Assembly (NCBI GenBank): GCA_949318235.1
Contig: OX439132.1
Coordinates: forward strand, 43,712,831 to 43,776,830
Direction of reading: 5' to 3'
Length of the DNA stretch: 64,000 nucleotides
Origin: Ecdyonurus torrentis
Taxonomy: Eukaryota > Arthropoda > Insecta > Ephemeroptera > Heptageniidae
The notes beneath the pieces are model-generated. The model was not told the origin of the DNA, did not search any database, and saw nothing but the letters and a program-made list of their open reading frames with translations. The position numbers and the translations under genes were made by a program. Positions 1-60,669 of this stretch are shown piece after piece; position 1 is the first letter of the stretch, and the number at the start of each line of letters is the position of its first letter.

Positions 1-1150
1 AACTTTTAACTGTCATTTTTGTCTTTGGCGTGTCAATTTACCCAGGTTTCAAAGTTGGTTGTGTCCCGATACGAGAATTTGAATTTAAGGGGTAAGCCAC
101 CCCTAAACACGTTTGGGGGTGAAATATTCAACTTTTAACTGTCGTTTTCGTCTTTGGCGTGTCAAGTTACCCAGGTTTCAAAGATGGTTGTGTTCCGATA
201 CGAGAACTTGAATTCCACGGGTAAACTACCCCTAAACTCGTGTCGGGGTAAATAGGACAATTTTAACTGTCATTTTGTCTTTGGCATGTCAAGTTACACA
301 AGTTTCCTCGTTCATTTTGTCCCGATTCGAGAACTTGAATTTCAGGGGTAAACCACACCTAAACACATGTGGGGGCGAAATAATCAACTTTTAACTGTCG
401 TTTTTGTCTTTGGCGTGTCAAGTTACCCAGGTTTCAAAGTTGGTTGTGTCCCGATACGAGAATATAAATTTTAGGGGTAAACCACCCCTAAACACGTTTG
501 GGGGTGAAATATTCAACTTTTAAGTGTCATTTTCATCTTTGGCGTGTCAAGTTACCCAGGTTTCAAAGTTGGTTGTGTTCCGATACGAGAACTTGAATTT
601 CAGAGGTAAACCACCCCTAAACACGGGGGGGGGGGAATAATCAACTTTTAACTGTCATTTTGTCTTTGGCATGTCAAGTTACACAAGTTTCCTCGTTCAT
701 TTTGTCCCGATTCGAGAACTTAAATTTCAGGGGTAAACCACCCCTAAACACATGTGGGGGCGAAATAATCAACTTTTAACTGTCGTTTTTGTCTTTGGCG
801 TGTCAAGATACCCAGGTTTCAAAGTTGGTTGTGTCCCGATACGAGAATTTAAATTTTAGGGGTAAACCACCCCTAAACACGTTTGGGGGTGAAATATTCA
901 ACTTTTTAGTGTCATTTTTGTCTTTGGCGTGTCAAGTTACCCAGGTTTCAAAGTTGGTTGTGTTCCGATACGAGAACTTGATATTCAGGGGTAAACCACC
1001 CTTAAACACGTGGTGGGGGGGGGGAATAATCAACTTTTAACTGTCATTTTGTCTTTGGCATGTCAAGTTACACAGGTTTCAGCGTTTGTATTGTCCCGAT
1101 ACGAGAACTTGAATTTCAGGGGTAAACTACCCCTAAACTTGTGAGGGGTA
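1..1150. repeat. Satellite, ~128-bp monomer in trimeric higher-order array
   Basis: Nine monomers of about 128 bp start at 1, 130, 259, 386, 515, 643, 771, 900 and 1032. Each begins near AACTTTTAACTGTC and carries GTCTTTGGC, CCCGATACGAGAA and an inverted GGGGTAAACCACCCC block. Monomers fall into three types (A, B, C) repeating in the order ABC. Type C is marked by TCGTTCATTTTGTCCCGATTC in place of the TTGGTTGTGT of A and B. Same-type monomers are spaced 384-389 bp apart. The last C monomer is diverged and the array decays by about 1230. The left end is cut by the window. Confidence 0.93.
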
Positions 1151-1837
1151 AATTTAGAACCTTTTATTTTTGCCACCACTGTCTTTGGCGCGTCAAGTTA
1201 CCCCGGACACAATACCTCATTTGCCCAAATCAGTTGATTCTATTTTTGTACCCTACTGACACCCTTATTTGCAGGGGTGGCACCCTTTAATCTTCAGGGT
1301 TTGATTTTTTCATTTTTGGTAACTAAAATCCCTATTTGGGTAAGTCACACTGGTAACTTTGTTGGTTCTATCAAAATCGAAGAACTTCTACATATTAGTA
1401 TAAAAAAAATAACTGAAACAGCTATGTTGCAGTTCGTGTCTTTGGAAGTCACCCCTGGAAGGGGTGAAATTTATAAGGGAGGATAACAATAGGGGTATGG
1501 CAAAAACATCAACATTTTTCCTATCAATGGATGGTAGTTTTATTTAAATAGCTTAATTATGAACGGAGATATTAATTATCAATTTATTCCACTAATTCTG
1601 GAACACTCAATTTCTATAATGGCTCCAAAATAAGAATGCACGACGTAAGGTTCATGTCAGCCCTGCGATAAAGGTAGAAAATCTTCGATTAAAATTCGAG
1701 TTTTCAACCAAAAGTTTTCAAATTTTTACCAGAGATAGATCTTTTTATGCTCTATCAGAATATGTACTAAAAACTACCCCCAAAATTTCGCTTTCCTTGT
1801 CTATTGAAGTTTTCCTCCGAGTTGCACGAAGTCTTAC
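1151..1837. other. Intronic DNA of EIF3I, no exon seen
   Basis: Degenerate satellite sequence continues to about 1230, followed by unremarkable A+T-rich DNA up to the splice donor of EIF3I exon 3. I looked on the minus strand for the next eIF3i segment (the WD repeats after residue 134) and found none, so this intron probably extends past the left edge of the window. Confidence 0.6.
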
Positions 1838-2863
1838 CAATAGATCTGTCTACGTTCCTAACGTCAATGATGTACATCTCACACTGCTGTCCCATGGTCT
1901 TATCTGTTGTATAGATAGCCATGTTACCACTATAGCTGAACCCACATGTTCTCACAGACGATCTTGTGTCAATTTTTCCAATCTCCTTGCCTGAAAAAGC
2001 AATCAACATTAGTAATACGTAAAAAAAATACCACCAGTAGCCAAAGAGCAGCTTGGCAGTATGGTAATTACACTACTAATTCTGCTATCTGTATTTTTAA
2101 AATACTTTTAACACATTTAAGGGCTTTGATATTTTAGCATTTAAGGGATGCCTAAGCAATAATTTGTATGTGAAACTTTCACAACTCTCAAATGAGTGAA
2201 ACGTACATTATAAAAAAAGCACAGCAAATCCTGACGATCATTGTGGCAAGCATGCCAAAAACTAGTAATACAATTATGTGTCATACACACACAAAATTCT
2301 CTCTTATTCAAAGTATATGGTGCACACCTGTTCCAACATCCCATATTCTGAGCGAGTTATCTGCAGCTCCAGACATGAAATGTTCTGTCTGCCAATCAAC
2401 ATCCAAACACCATACGGCACCAGCATGACCATTGAATGTTCCCAGACGTTCACCGTTCAATGAGTACCAAACATTAGGTGTGTGATCCTTTGCCGACGAA
2501 AATAATAAATCTCCTTCCCTGTTGTATTTGATTTGAGTGACGGCACGCTCGTGCCCGTGAAGCATTAATGGTTTCTGTAAATAAAGAAAATATTAATACA
2601 CAAGTTTCTGCATCATTTTATATTCTTCGACGGTAAGAATAAGCAAGATAAATTACAAATATTATTCAAAAGTAAAGTATGCAATTCACAAGATAGATTT
2701 AAACATTAAAAATTCTAAATTCGTTTAAAATTATTGCAAAAAAAGCGAAACTGTGAAAGCATGAAAATAGTTCTAGGCCATCTGTCATGCAAATATTTGA
2801 CAAATTGCGTTCCATATATTAATTTAAAAGGATTAAACATATAAACAGTACATAGCTTACCAT
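1838..2863 (-). CDS. EIF3I: Eukaryotic translation initiation factor 3 subunit i (5' part)
   Basis: WD-repeat subunit of eIF3, which acts in the cytoplasm to load mRNA and Met-tRNA on the 40S ribosome. Minus-strand exons are 2861-2863 (only the ATG, followed by donor GTAAGC), 2328-2574 and 1838-1990 (donor GTAAGAC). Splicing the lone ATG to AAACCATTA gives [10 protein letters not shown], the expected eIF3i N-terminus (human MKPILLQGHE). Family landmarks include [48 protein letters not shown] and [13 protein letters not shown]. About 134 of roughly 325 residues are present; the remaining WD repeats lie beyond the left edge. Phases agree: 3+247 nt leaves one base, completed by exon 3, which is 153 nt long. 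The arrangement with only the start codon in exon 1 is unusual but well supported by both splice sites. Confidence 0.93.
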
Positions 2864-3060
2864 TTTAAAATAGTGTTTTGGCTAAAAAAATTAGCCAAAT
2901 ATTAAGTAGAAAACAATAAATCAAGTAATAATTGATCGAAAACAAATTTCCACGTTCCGTCCTCCACACTCGTTCCCGGAAAGCGCAAAACGTTTTTCAC
3001 TTGCTTTTGGAGTACGCTGATTGGTTTATTCATGATATAGCGCTTATTTTTAAAATAAAT
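2864..3060 (-). promoter_or_regulatory. Putative EIF3I promoter region
   Basis: This is the sequence directly upstream of the EIF3I start codon on the minus strand. It becomes locally richer in G+C at 2945-3030. It contains CCCGGAAAGCGC (ETS-like CCGGAA core) near 2975 and a CCAAT box, seen on the plus strand as CTGATTGGTT near 3018. Promoter identity is inferred from position and motifs only; no transcription start can be fixed. Confidence 0.4.
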
Positions 3061-3591
3061 TTCCAAATCAGACAAATAAATTTTACGCCTGCTTTTATTT
3101 TAATTTCTTTCCCAAATCACAGTTTATTACAACAGCATGTCTGCTAGGTGTAAATTTCAGGAATCTAGTATGACATCACATCCAGTTTTCTTCTTCTTAA
3201 TTTCAATGCAAAGACCAAAGACATTATGGTTACTTATACCAGCTTATACTCACTTTTGCAAGCATTCAAGTATGTACAGAAGAATTAAACAGTTCAGAAA
3301 CAAACTGTAGAAGGCAAGCTAAAACTTATCAGATATGACTGATTTTAAACAGCTACGTACGTACGTTTCTCAATTATCATATATTTTTTTAACTTTAATA
3401 AATGTGTATGAATTTCATAATAATAATAAAAAAAATCATATTGTAAGATTCAAATAAAAACAAATAAACTTTTATTAGGATTAAATTTTATTAACAATTG
3501 ATAACAAGCAATTTTTACACAGGGTGCGATACACTATAAATACATATATCCAGGGACAAAAGTTTATCTAGAGTTTATGAGTTGAGTTTCT
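3061..3591. other. Intergenic EIF3I-NDUFS3, with NDUFS3 polyadenylation signals
   Basis: Both flanking genes run on the minus strand, so this interval holds the NDUFS3 3' UTR and terminator and then the EIF3I upstream DNA. On the minus strand AATAAA hexamers lie at 3487-3492 and 3471-3476, about 100-120 bases past the NDUFS3 stop codon, a suitable spacing for a polyadenylation signal. Nothing else recognised. Confidence 0.5.
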
Positions 3592-4428
3592 TTACTTCTT
3601 GGTTTCAGTGGGGATCTCCTCAGCTGCAGGTGGAGCTCGGAAGCTAGGGAATTGTTCCCAAGGACTAGCGAGCTCAAATCTACGGAACTCTTGAGCCAAC
3701 TCAAGTGGCTCCACCACCACACGCTTCTTCTCATCATCATATCGTACCTAAACACAAAACATCAATAGTGTTAAAAAATATATTGTGTACTGAGTAGATC
3801 AAGTTATTTCAAGTGTAATGTTGGGAGTTTTAGACAAATGTAACGCATAGTGTCATCCTTGTGAACTATGATAAAAATATAATATCACCTCTGATTGGCT
3901 GACTATTCTGAATCATTCAATCAGAAACAATACACTTGGAATACTACACTATTTTAATTCATTAAAAAAATCATAACTAATTATTATTAATGATAATATA
4001 TTTTCTTGAGTATGTATACATTGATAAACAAAGAAAAGGATAGGAGAAACCAACAAGCGCCTTACCACGATAAGGTCCGTACCATCATCATTTGAGAAAC
4101 ATCAATGGTTTTGTTTTGGTATTTGAGGTGACCTCATCGTGGTAAGGCGCTTGTTGGTTTCTCCTATCCTTTTCTTTGATTATCAATTTAAACAAACCGA
4201 AATGATAAAATTCATAACCTTTCCTAATTAATTACATTGTATACATTGAAATGTTTAATAACAGTTTAATAATGGATATTGGAGAAAATAAGATTACTTT
4301 AGAACTTCATCTAAATGTACAAGTCTTAAATTAATGAACATAAGTTTAGTCCCACCGTCCCACTCTCAAATCAAATAAAGATAAAAATGCATTTGCTTAA
4401 ATTCAAGATACATGCCAAATAAGTTAAA

Positions 4429-4480
<52 letters not shown>

Positions 4481-7266
4481 GATTTACCTCAACATATCCA
4501 CTGAGAGGGAAGTCCTTGCGGAACGGATGTCCCTCAAATCCATAGTCAGTTAAAATCCTCCTGAGATCAGGGTGGTTGGCAAAGAACACTCCAAACATAT
4601 CCCAGATTTCTCTCTCATACCAGTTTGCTGCCTTGAAAACTTCATTACAGGAATCTAGAGGGGTGAGCTCATCTGTGTACGTCTTGACTCGAATACGAGA
4701 ATTGTAGCGCAGGGACAGAATGCTGTACACAACCTGCAGCACACAGACAAGTATCATGTATTGTAATAGATAAATAAAAATGCAAGCGATTGCTAACTAT
4801 GCTAGAGAACATGTGGACATCATGTGGACCATCATTTTCCTAATACAAAAAATAAATAGTAGGTACCATATTTTTTGGCAAACTATCTTCCATTAGGTGA
4901 TTCTGGCATAGCTTGCCAACCAATCTTAGGTGGAAGCAGAAAAGGTGCTTCTACCTTATTTCATATCCTATCCCTAGCATTGAAAGAAGGAAATGACATG
5001 AAAGGGTTTGGCTTTTGTGTTACACCGTGTTATATATAAGTAGTAAACTATTATTGAAAAGGAATTCAGCTCAACCAGGACTCGAACCCGGATATTTGGT
5101 TTCCCAGATTACTGTGCTACTATTACGCTACCGAGACTCTTTCCTCTCCAACATCATTCACTGCTCATAAAATACTGTAATCACCTTTTTCTTTCTTTAA
5201 TTTAAGACAATAATTTTACGTGTTGTAACAAGGCATCCTAGGATGCCTTGGTTTTAAGCATGACATTAAAGAGGCTCACTTATTTTAACAATGTAAAAGA
5301 TAGGGTCTTATCTGATATTTCACAGGTAACCCTAAGTTGGCCAGTGGTTCAGTTAAAGGAATAAGGGTACAAATTTAGGGTCTATTTGTTTGTCCTCCTG
5401 TTTTCTACTGTCAATCATGAATAGAGAGATTTGAATTTTTGTAAACACAGAAATCATACCACCCACCCAGCCACAGAATATGTGCTCCTGCATTCCTCCT
5501 GACTGGTTTACATGCATACATACTCCCCCCCCCCCCCCCCAAACACATTTTTTATGATAAGGACACAGTCAAGTTTTAATGTGGCTACTTGTTTTTACCC
5601 ACCGCACGAAAGAAACAATATTATTCAATACCTGTGGAATCCTGAGGTTAAAAAACATTGATAAAAATTATGAGTTTGAAGAAATAAATATTTTTTCTCC
5701 CTACGATGTCTACAAATAGGCCCGATTTAATTTTACCAGTACTCGGTACTAGTTATTGGCAAGCCACAACTATTAGCAAACCAGGATTTATTGTTATTAT
5801 TATTTCAGTTGATTTTCTTGCAGTTTATGAGAAAAAAATAAATCCTAATCTACTGATAACTGTGGCCTGGGATTGAATAATAAAATTAATAATACACGGT
5901 AGTAACTGACAGGTTTAGATTTACCATGTGTATCTTTTAATTGGACTAAAGGTAGCTTAGGGTGGTTACATACTGCATTAAGTACAGTCAGCTCAGGGGG
6001 GCCTCACTAGCAGCTGTGACGTCACTTGATCCGGAAAATGCAATGTTAACCTTATGGGAAAGAGAGCCAGAGGGAAGTGAAGATAAGAAAACCAGAAACA
6101 GAAGAATGAAAAATTCTTCAAAATCTAAGGACATTAAAAATAGCATTTGGTTGCTAATCAAGAAACAAGAAACAAACAAATAAAAACAATTCACGTGACC
6201 CCACAACACTCTAGTGAGCCTACCCTGCAGTCAGCTTGCTATCTTCTTGCCAAATAGGAGTGGGCGTAACCGGAGTAAAAAACTTGCCAATAGAAATTCA
6301 TTTTTTAGTAAAATGACCGTACATACCTCAAACCTGTATTGTCTGTTGGGTACGTCTACACCAGCGATGTCGATTAGGTTGACAAACTGAGCATTATGAT
6401 GATCCTTGAGGAACTGCAGCACAGGAACCACACCCTCAGGAACAATCAAAACCTCGAGCTCATCTCCAGCTGTCAGCTGAACTTTCTGCACATACTTAGG
6501 CAAACATTCAGCCACGTACTTGCCAAAGTCAGTTAAGTGACTTCGCTCGATAGCGTTAAACTTTCTTACAGTCGCTGAAACATAACATCACATGGAACGT
6601 AAGTACAAGGAGCCTTCAATTTTTATAATGGTTACTAACATGAACGATACAAACACTTTGGAACATAGCAATCAAATTAACAAAGTTCATCAGGACACGG
6701 GATATGGACTGAAATTTAATGTCAGAAAACTTTATTTTTAATACATCTACAATTTAGCTAACATGAAGCATATTATGTTATCTTGACAACTGAGATTTAA
6801 AGGGACAAATATGTATATATGATCATGAATGACCACAATAATTTTTTATGATCCATTCGGCACTTTATTTGAAGTCAAAGCACAAAGTGTCAAATCCACT
6901 GGGCCTCATATACTTACGTCTTGTTTCAGCTTCTGGGGCTGTCTCAGTAGATTTAAATCTCAGTTGCTGTGTAGCCAAAACTGGGAAGGCTGCACCTGTT
7001 AATTACAATCAAATTAATAAAACAATTATTTTATAAACAGCAAAAATTTTGGTGAACACTGAACAGCTGGGCATAGACTTTGAGATACAACTCGAAATTT
7101 GTCTGCTTTCCCCGTAAGAACCCGAATCAAAACCACTCCAGAACGTTGGAGTATTTTATAAGGAATTATAAAATGACAATAAGTACAAATTACCTTTCTG
7201 TAATTGGTGTCTAAGAACAATTCTTGGTGCACAAGTTAGCACCCTTCGCAACACCGCAGAAGCCAT
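3592..7266 (-). CDS. NDUFS3: NADH dehydrogenase iron-sulfur protein 3, mitochondrial (complex I 30 kDa)
   Basis: Core subunit of the peripheral (Q-module) arm of mitochondrial complex I. Minus-strand coding exons: 7194-7266, 6918-6995, 6327-6574, 4488-4733, 3592-3747. All junctions are GT-AG and in phase. Total 801 nt encode 266 residues plus TAA, close to the 264 of human NDUFS3. The N-terminus ([20 protein letters not shown]) is basic and lacks acids, as in a mitochondrial presequence. The mature part starts near RPTVRKF, followed by [18 protein letters not shown], then the family core [36 protein letters not shown] and [19 protein letters not shown]. The C-terminus ends [19 protein letters not shown] and a short PTETKK tail. 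Residue choices resemble the insect orthologue (from memory). Introns are 198, 343, 1593 and 740 bp and carry foldbacks and microsatellites. The gene is intact. Confidence 0.97.
4021..4186. repeat. Foldback element in NDUFS3 intron 4
   Basis: Arms of about 50 bp (4021-4071 and 4135-4186) are inverted copies with roughly one mismatch. AAAGAAAAGGATAGGAGAAA on the left pairs with TTTCTCCTATCCTTTTCTTT on the right, and CTTACCACGAT with ATCGTGGTAAG. The loop is about 63 bp. No ORF and no clear target-site duplication. The near-perfect arms imply a recent insertion or active homogenisation. Confidence 0.88.
4433..4477. repeat. (AT)n microsatellite in NDUFS3 intron 4
   Basis: About 45 bp of uninterrupted AT dinucleotides, ending only 10 bp from the exon 4 splice donor at 4487. 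An apparent open frame through it is not coding. Confidence 0.97.
5055..5150 (-). repeat. tRNA-derived SINE-like sequence
   Basis: On the minus strand it carries a perfect polymerase III B box, GGTTCGAGTCC (5078-5088), and an A-box-like GGTAGCGTAATAGTAGCAC about 45-55 bp upstream. This is the layout of a tRNA-derived SINE head. The acceptor and anticodon stems do not pair convincingly, so I do not call a functional tRNA. It lies in NDUFS3 intron 3. Confidence 0.55.
5983..6239. repeat. Candidate MITE with imperfect ~40-bp terminal inverted repeats
   Basis: CAGTCAGCTCAGG...CCTCACTAG near 5985 is mirrored by CTAGTGAGCCTACCCTGCAG near 6230, with TGTGACGTCAC and CACGTGACCCC in the inner arms. The arms match imperfectly. 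A 73-residue open frame inside resembles no protein I know. It lies in NDUFS3 intron 3, about 90 bp from exon 3. Confidence 0.4.
6286..6319. repeat. Terminal fragment of the TA-flanked small MITE (family G)
   Basis: On the minus strand this reads CGGTCATTTTACTAAAAAAT followed by GAATTTCTATTGGC, matching the left end of the complete copy at 18409-18543. It is followed by TA (6320-6321) and then the NDUFS3 exon 3 donor. Only about 40 bp of one end is recognisable; the other arm was not found. Confidence 0.65.
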
Positions 7267-7841
7267 TTTGGGACAAATTTTGTTCGGAGAATATAGTTCT
7301 AATTTTGACCACAGTGCGTATTTGGCGCTGTTTCCAAAGACTTCTCCAGCAAAAAAGCTTCAACGCGCGTAACTTAAAATATGGTGGGAAAATGTGTTAT
7401 GGTTTCGTGATGTGGTAAAAAAATTTATAAATTAATGGTAAATTGGACATTTTACTATTAATTAACAATTTTATAGAAAGTGTAAGTCAATAAGGTACGT
7501 AAATATCAACAAATAAAATGTTCTTTCATTAAGATTCTGTCAAATATGAAGTAAATTTGTAGTGTTCCAACATCTGCCATGTTGAACTTTGTACCTAAGC
7601 AACAAACATTTCGTTTGCAATACGAATACTTGTAATTTGAGCTCTTTACTAATATATTAACTATTTATAATGCCTTAGGTGTTATATTTTATTGAAATTT
7701 GAATGACATTGAATTTAGAAATACTTACAATAATAAAATAAACAAGTTTTTCACTCTGAATATAGCCTACAGCAATAACATATCCTTATAATTCTAATAA
7801 TATTTAAACAAAATAACATAATTAATTTTTAAATATTTCAG
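7267..7841. promoter_or_regulatory. Divergent promoter interval, NDUFS3 / ANKRD-like
   Basis: 575 bp separate the NDUFS3 start codon (minus) from the first recognised exon of the ANKRD-like gene (plus). The part next to NDUFS3 (7267-7430) is less A+T-rich and includes GGCGCTG and CAACGCGCG. A donor-like AAG/GTACGT at 7495 could end an untranslated first exon of the plus-strand gene, which would then splice to the acceptor at 7840-7841. Shared promoter function is inferred from geometry. Confidence 0.45.
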
Positions 7842-56968
<49,127 letters not shown>

Positions 56969-59545
56969 GTGAGTCATCTATTTTTGTGTTTATTTATTTA
57001 TTTCTTTGTTTGTTTGTCAACTCATGGCGTTCACAATCGTAGTCGTGCGATAGTAATCGATGTTGATATCAATTATTTGAGAAATTGTTTAAAATTAACA
57101 AATTATCCCCTGCAACTAAAAGCAACAGGGGATAGAAAAGATCAAAATAATATTTCATTGTTTCAACTATGTAAATAAAAATTGTCTTTCAACTAAAAAT
57201 TACATTTTTACAGTATATAAATATATAAATTGGGTATTCGCGAATAGACTTTTTCGACTTTTTCCTGTATATTTCGAATGTTTTGATAATAATAGTAAGT
57301 GTGGTCACAGAATCATATTTAAAAAAAAAATGATAATTATACCGCTGAAACTGGATAAACAGTATATAAAAAATAAGTTTACTGTAAACTATAAACAATA
57401 TTAACTAAACTTATTAAATTGGAATAAAATTTTTAAATTCGTCTATATAGTCTATACAGTGCAAATTGCTGCTTAATTTACCTGCCTCTCTCAGTTACAT
57501 AAATACAAATTATATAATTTCCGCTTGGCTACCTCCAATTACCAGAGTGAGCTAAATATTTTATACTTTAGTCCATTGGAAAGCTCTTGTTGTTTTCTGT
57601 GTAAAATAATCAATCAATCGTACTTGCTATAGCTCAGTGCTTCATGTAAGTATAGTGAGATTTGGACTATAGGACATACTCTCGAATCAAAGAAAAATAG
57701 TAATAATTCCGTAATACCTGTATTTAAATTTAAGAAAATTGAACCATATAATAAAGAATATTGAACGTAATGGAGGTTATCGGTTTAAAAAATATATATT
57801 AACACATTTCTACGGCTTAAAACACGTAAAAGTATGCCCAGTATTTTTCATTTAAATATCTCCGGAATCGGTGGAGTAGTTTTCTCAAAAATCGCAAAAA
57901 AAAAAATAATAATAATAAATAAAAAAAAAAAAAAAAAAAAGTTTTTCCTCATAAGCGTAATGATAAATTAGCTTTGCGCGTGTGCTAAACCGATAAGCTC
58001 CTTTGTAATTTCATTATATAATTTTTTTTATTTATACTATATTGGAAACTACATGTATTTTAAAGATTTCCCAAGGAGAATATTTTTACTTGCTCTTTTG
58101 GCAATGCAGATTTTTATTCCAGATTCAATATTGCATGATAATAATAATAAAATGTAGTGCATTGTACATGTGGTGTGATTTGCTTTGTTCATGAAGTTAA
58201 AAAAAAAAGTGAATCAGGCAAGGCAGTAGACAGTGTATAGTACTTGTGTTCTCTATCATCGTATTTTCTCTGTCCCCTACAAAGAGAGAAAGAGAAAGAA
58301 AGATAAACTAGACAGAGAAAAACAACAACACAAAAAACCAGTTTTAGATCAGACGCCAGGCGTTCATGTTTAGCCGGTTCTATTTTATTTTATTCCTTTT
58401 TCGCAAAAATTATCATGATGCAATCTTTTACACATATTTTTTTTCGTCTATCACTCATGAATATCATTAAAAATAACTTTAAAGTCTGGAAAATGCATTA
58501 CAATTAACGTTATTCTTGTTTTTTAAAATTTAAGCCACAAAAATATTGATTATATAAAAGATAGCTCCACATTTTGCAAAAATGATTAGATGTTTCTTAG
58601 AAGTTTTACATTTCCTTGTGAAAATGTTGTTTCAAGAATTTGACTCTCTAATTTCGGTTGAATTTATGATTAATTCGCATTCCTTACCTTACTGATGATG
58701 ATAAAAAAAAAAAAATAATAAAATAAAATAAATAAATTTAGCGTGGATTTCGTAAAATTTGATCCTTTTTTATTAACGGTAAAATAACATTTACTAAAAT
58801 ATTTATATCATTATAATCCAGTTTATTAAAGGCCACAAGTATTTATTTTATATGTATAATTCTTATTATTTTTATTAGTATTTCTGCATTAGTTTGCTGT
58901 AATTACTTGATATAAAATTGAAAGTTGTAGAATATAGCTCAGTTAAGACATTTTATTATTATTTTGCACCTAAATAATATGAAAAGTTACACGTATCATA
59001 TTTAAAGTAGATAAATTTTCACTGTAATTTTTCATATTTTAATTTCAAAAATATATCATATAATTAAATCATAAGAATTAAAAGAACAAAAATTGCATTT
59101 AATTGACAAAATTTGTTCTTTAGATTTATAGCAAATTTTCAAAAATGTAAATAATTATTCCAATTTGGTCAAAGAACACTATATTATGGTATTTTTTTTA
59201 ACATAATTGTATGCTGTAATTGTCATACAATTAAAAGACGTAAAATATTAATCATTTATGACATTTTATTAATATTTTACATCTCAAGAATACGAAAAGT
59301 GGATGGATTTTCAATTTAATTTTTTTAATTTTCATGTTTTAATTAAAAAAAAAAAATCAAATAATATAAAATCATATGAAATATACTATAGACAACAAAT
59401 ATATAAATTTACAATATTTCAGATTTATTCAATTGTATTTATTGAATTAATTATCTCGCTTGCTAAAGTCAATGTAAATGAGTCAAAGTGTGATTGGCAT
59501 ACATGTTGTTTCCCCTGGCAGAAATTGTAAGTTGTGTGCTCATGT

Positions 59546-59594
<49 letters not shown>

Positions 59595-60669
59595 AGTGTT
59601 CGCTCGTTTGCTTCATATATGTATATTTAACATTATGAAAATTGCCATCACTCGCTCTCTCTCTCTCTCTCGTATATATTCTAATGAGGTAATATTGAAC
59701 TTATATGACCCTCAATATAATATATTTCATGCATACCAAAATAAAATACTAATTATTTTATTTTTATATCACTTTCAATTACAAAATATTCATTAGAGTG
59801 GGGGAGGGACCTTCACGTTTAATTTTTGTTATATATATACGTATATGAATCGAGAATCCCAAGCCAAATTGCGTTATTATTATAATGTACAGACAATGTA
59901 ATTGAACATTTTATTCTTTAGCTTAATCGAAATACAATGCATTTATACGGAGACGTATTACTCCATATAAAGTTTACAATCGTGCAACAAGCTAGATAAT
60001 TTTCATGATAATATTTTATTGCTTGTATATATAAAATGTTGATAAATTATTGTGTGTGTGTAATTTTAAGTAGGTAGAAAATCAATTAAACTTTTGTCAA
60101 AGTAGTGTGCGATAGTTGTGTATGTATACGCAGAACCCACCAGTTTGTAGAAGTTGCCAGAACTTCAAATGTTGAAAGTTCAAGTCGTATATGTGTGTCC
60201 CTCCCTCAAATTGAATGAAAGAGTGTGTAAGTTGCATCATACTTTTTTACCATATTATATATATACCGTGCAAGAAGGGCTCGTCCTATGTTACAATGAG
60301 GCTTCACCCTACTTGTAATGACGTCACTAACCACTTTTTTTTTTAATACTCTCAAATCAATGTATTGTCATCATAATACACTTAAATAAGTATATATATA
60401 TATATATACGTAAGAGATCGTCACGTTCCGATTTAATGTTTTATTTGATTATCTAAAAGTTCGTGTTTATAAATACTATATTTTATTTATATATATTTTG
60501 GACTGATTTTCTAATAACTGGAGTTTGATTTGATAAATAATACAAAAAAATCGTAGATTCTAGAACTGTATTTATTTTTATTTATTTTATTGTATGTAAT
60601 AGAACTAAAATGAATTATTACAATTTTTTTTTTCTTTGTGTGCATGGAGTTTGGATTTGAAAACTGAAC
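56969..60669. other. ANKRD-like intron 4, first part
   Basis: A+T-rich intron after the last exon seen. It holds (GA)n at 59550-59591, (CT)n at 59656-59671, poly(A) at 57894-57940 and a TGACGTCA at 60319. No further ANKRD-like exon (expected to be rich in Lys, Glu and Ser) was recognised. Confidence 0.5.

Noticed and set aside
789..1040. 83-codon frame within the left satellite
   Set aside because: It is read across two satellite monomers and repeats itself; no protein similarity.
4371..4486. Extension of NDUFS3 exon 4 into the (AT)n tract
   Set aside because: A good donor (GAG/GTAAATCC) at 4487 joins in phase to the terminal exon, and the Tyr-Ile run is intronic.
5070..5146. Functional tRNA gene on the minus strand
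   Set aside because: The B box is perfect, but the acceptor and anticodon stems do not form convincingly; a SINE-derived fragment fits better.
5229..5250. Perfect 22-bp palindrome centred on CCTAGG
   Set aside because: Isolated and too short to support a family or function; no second copy seen in the window.
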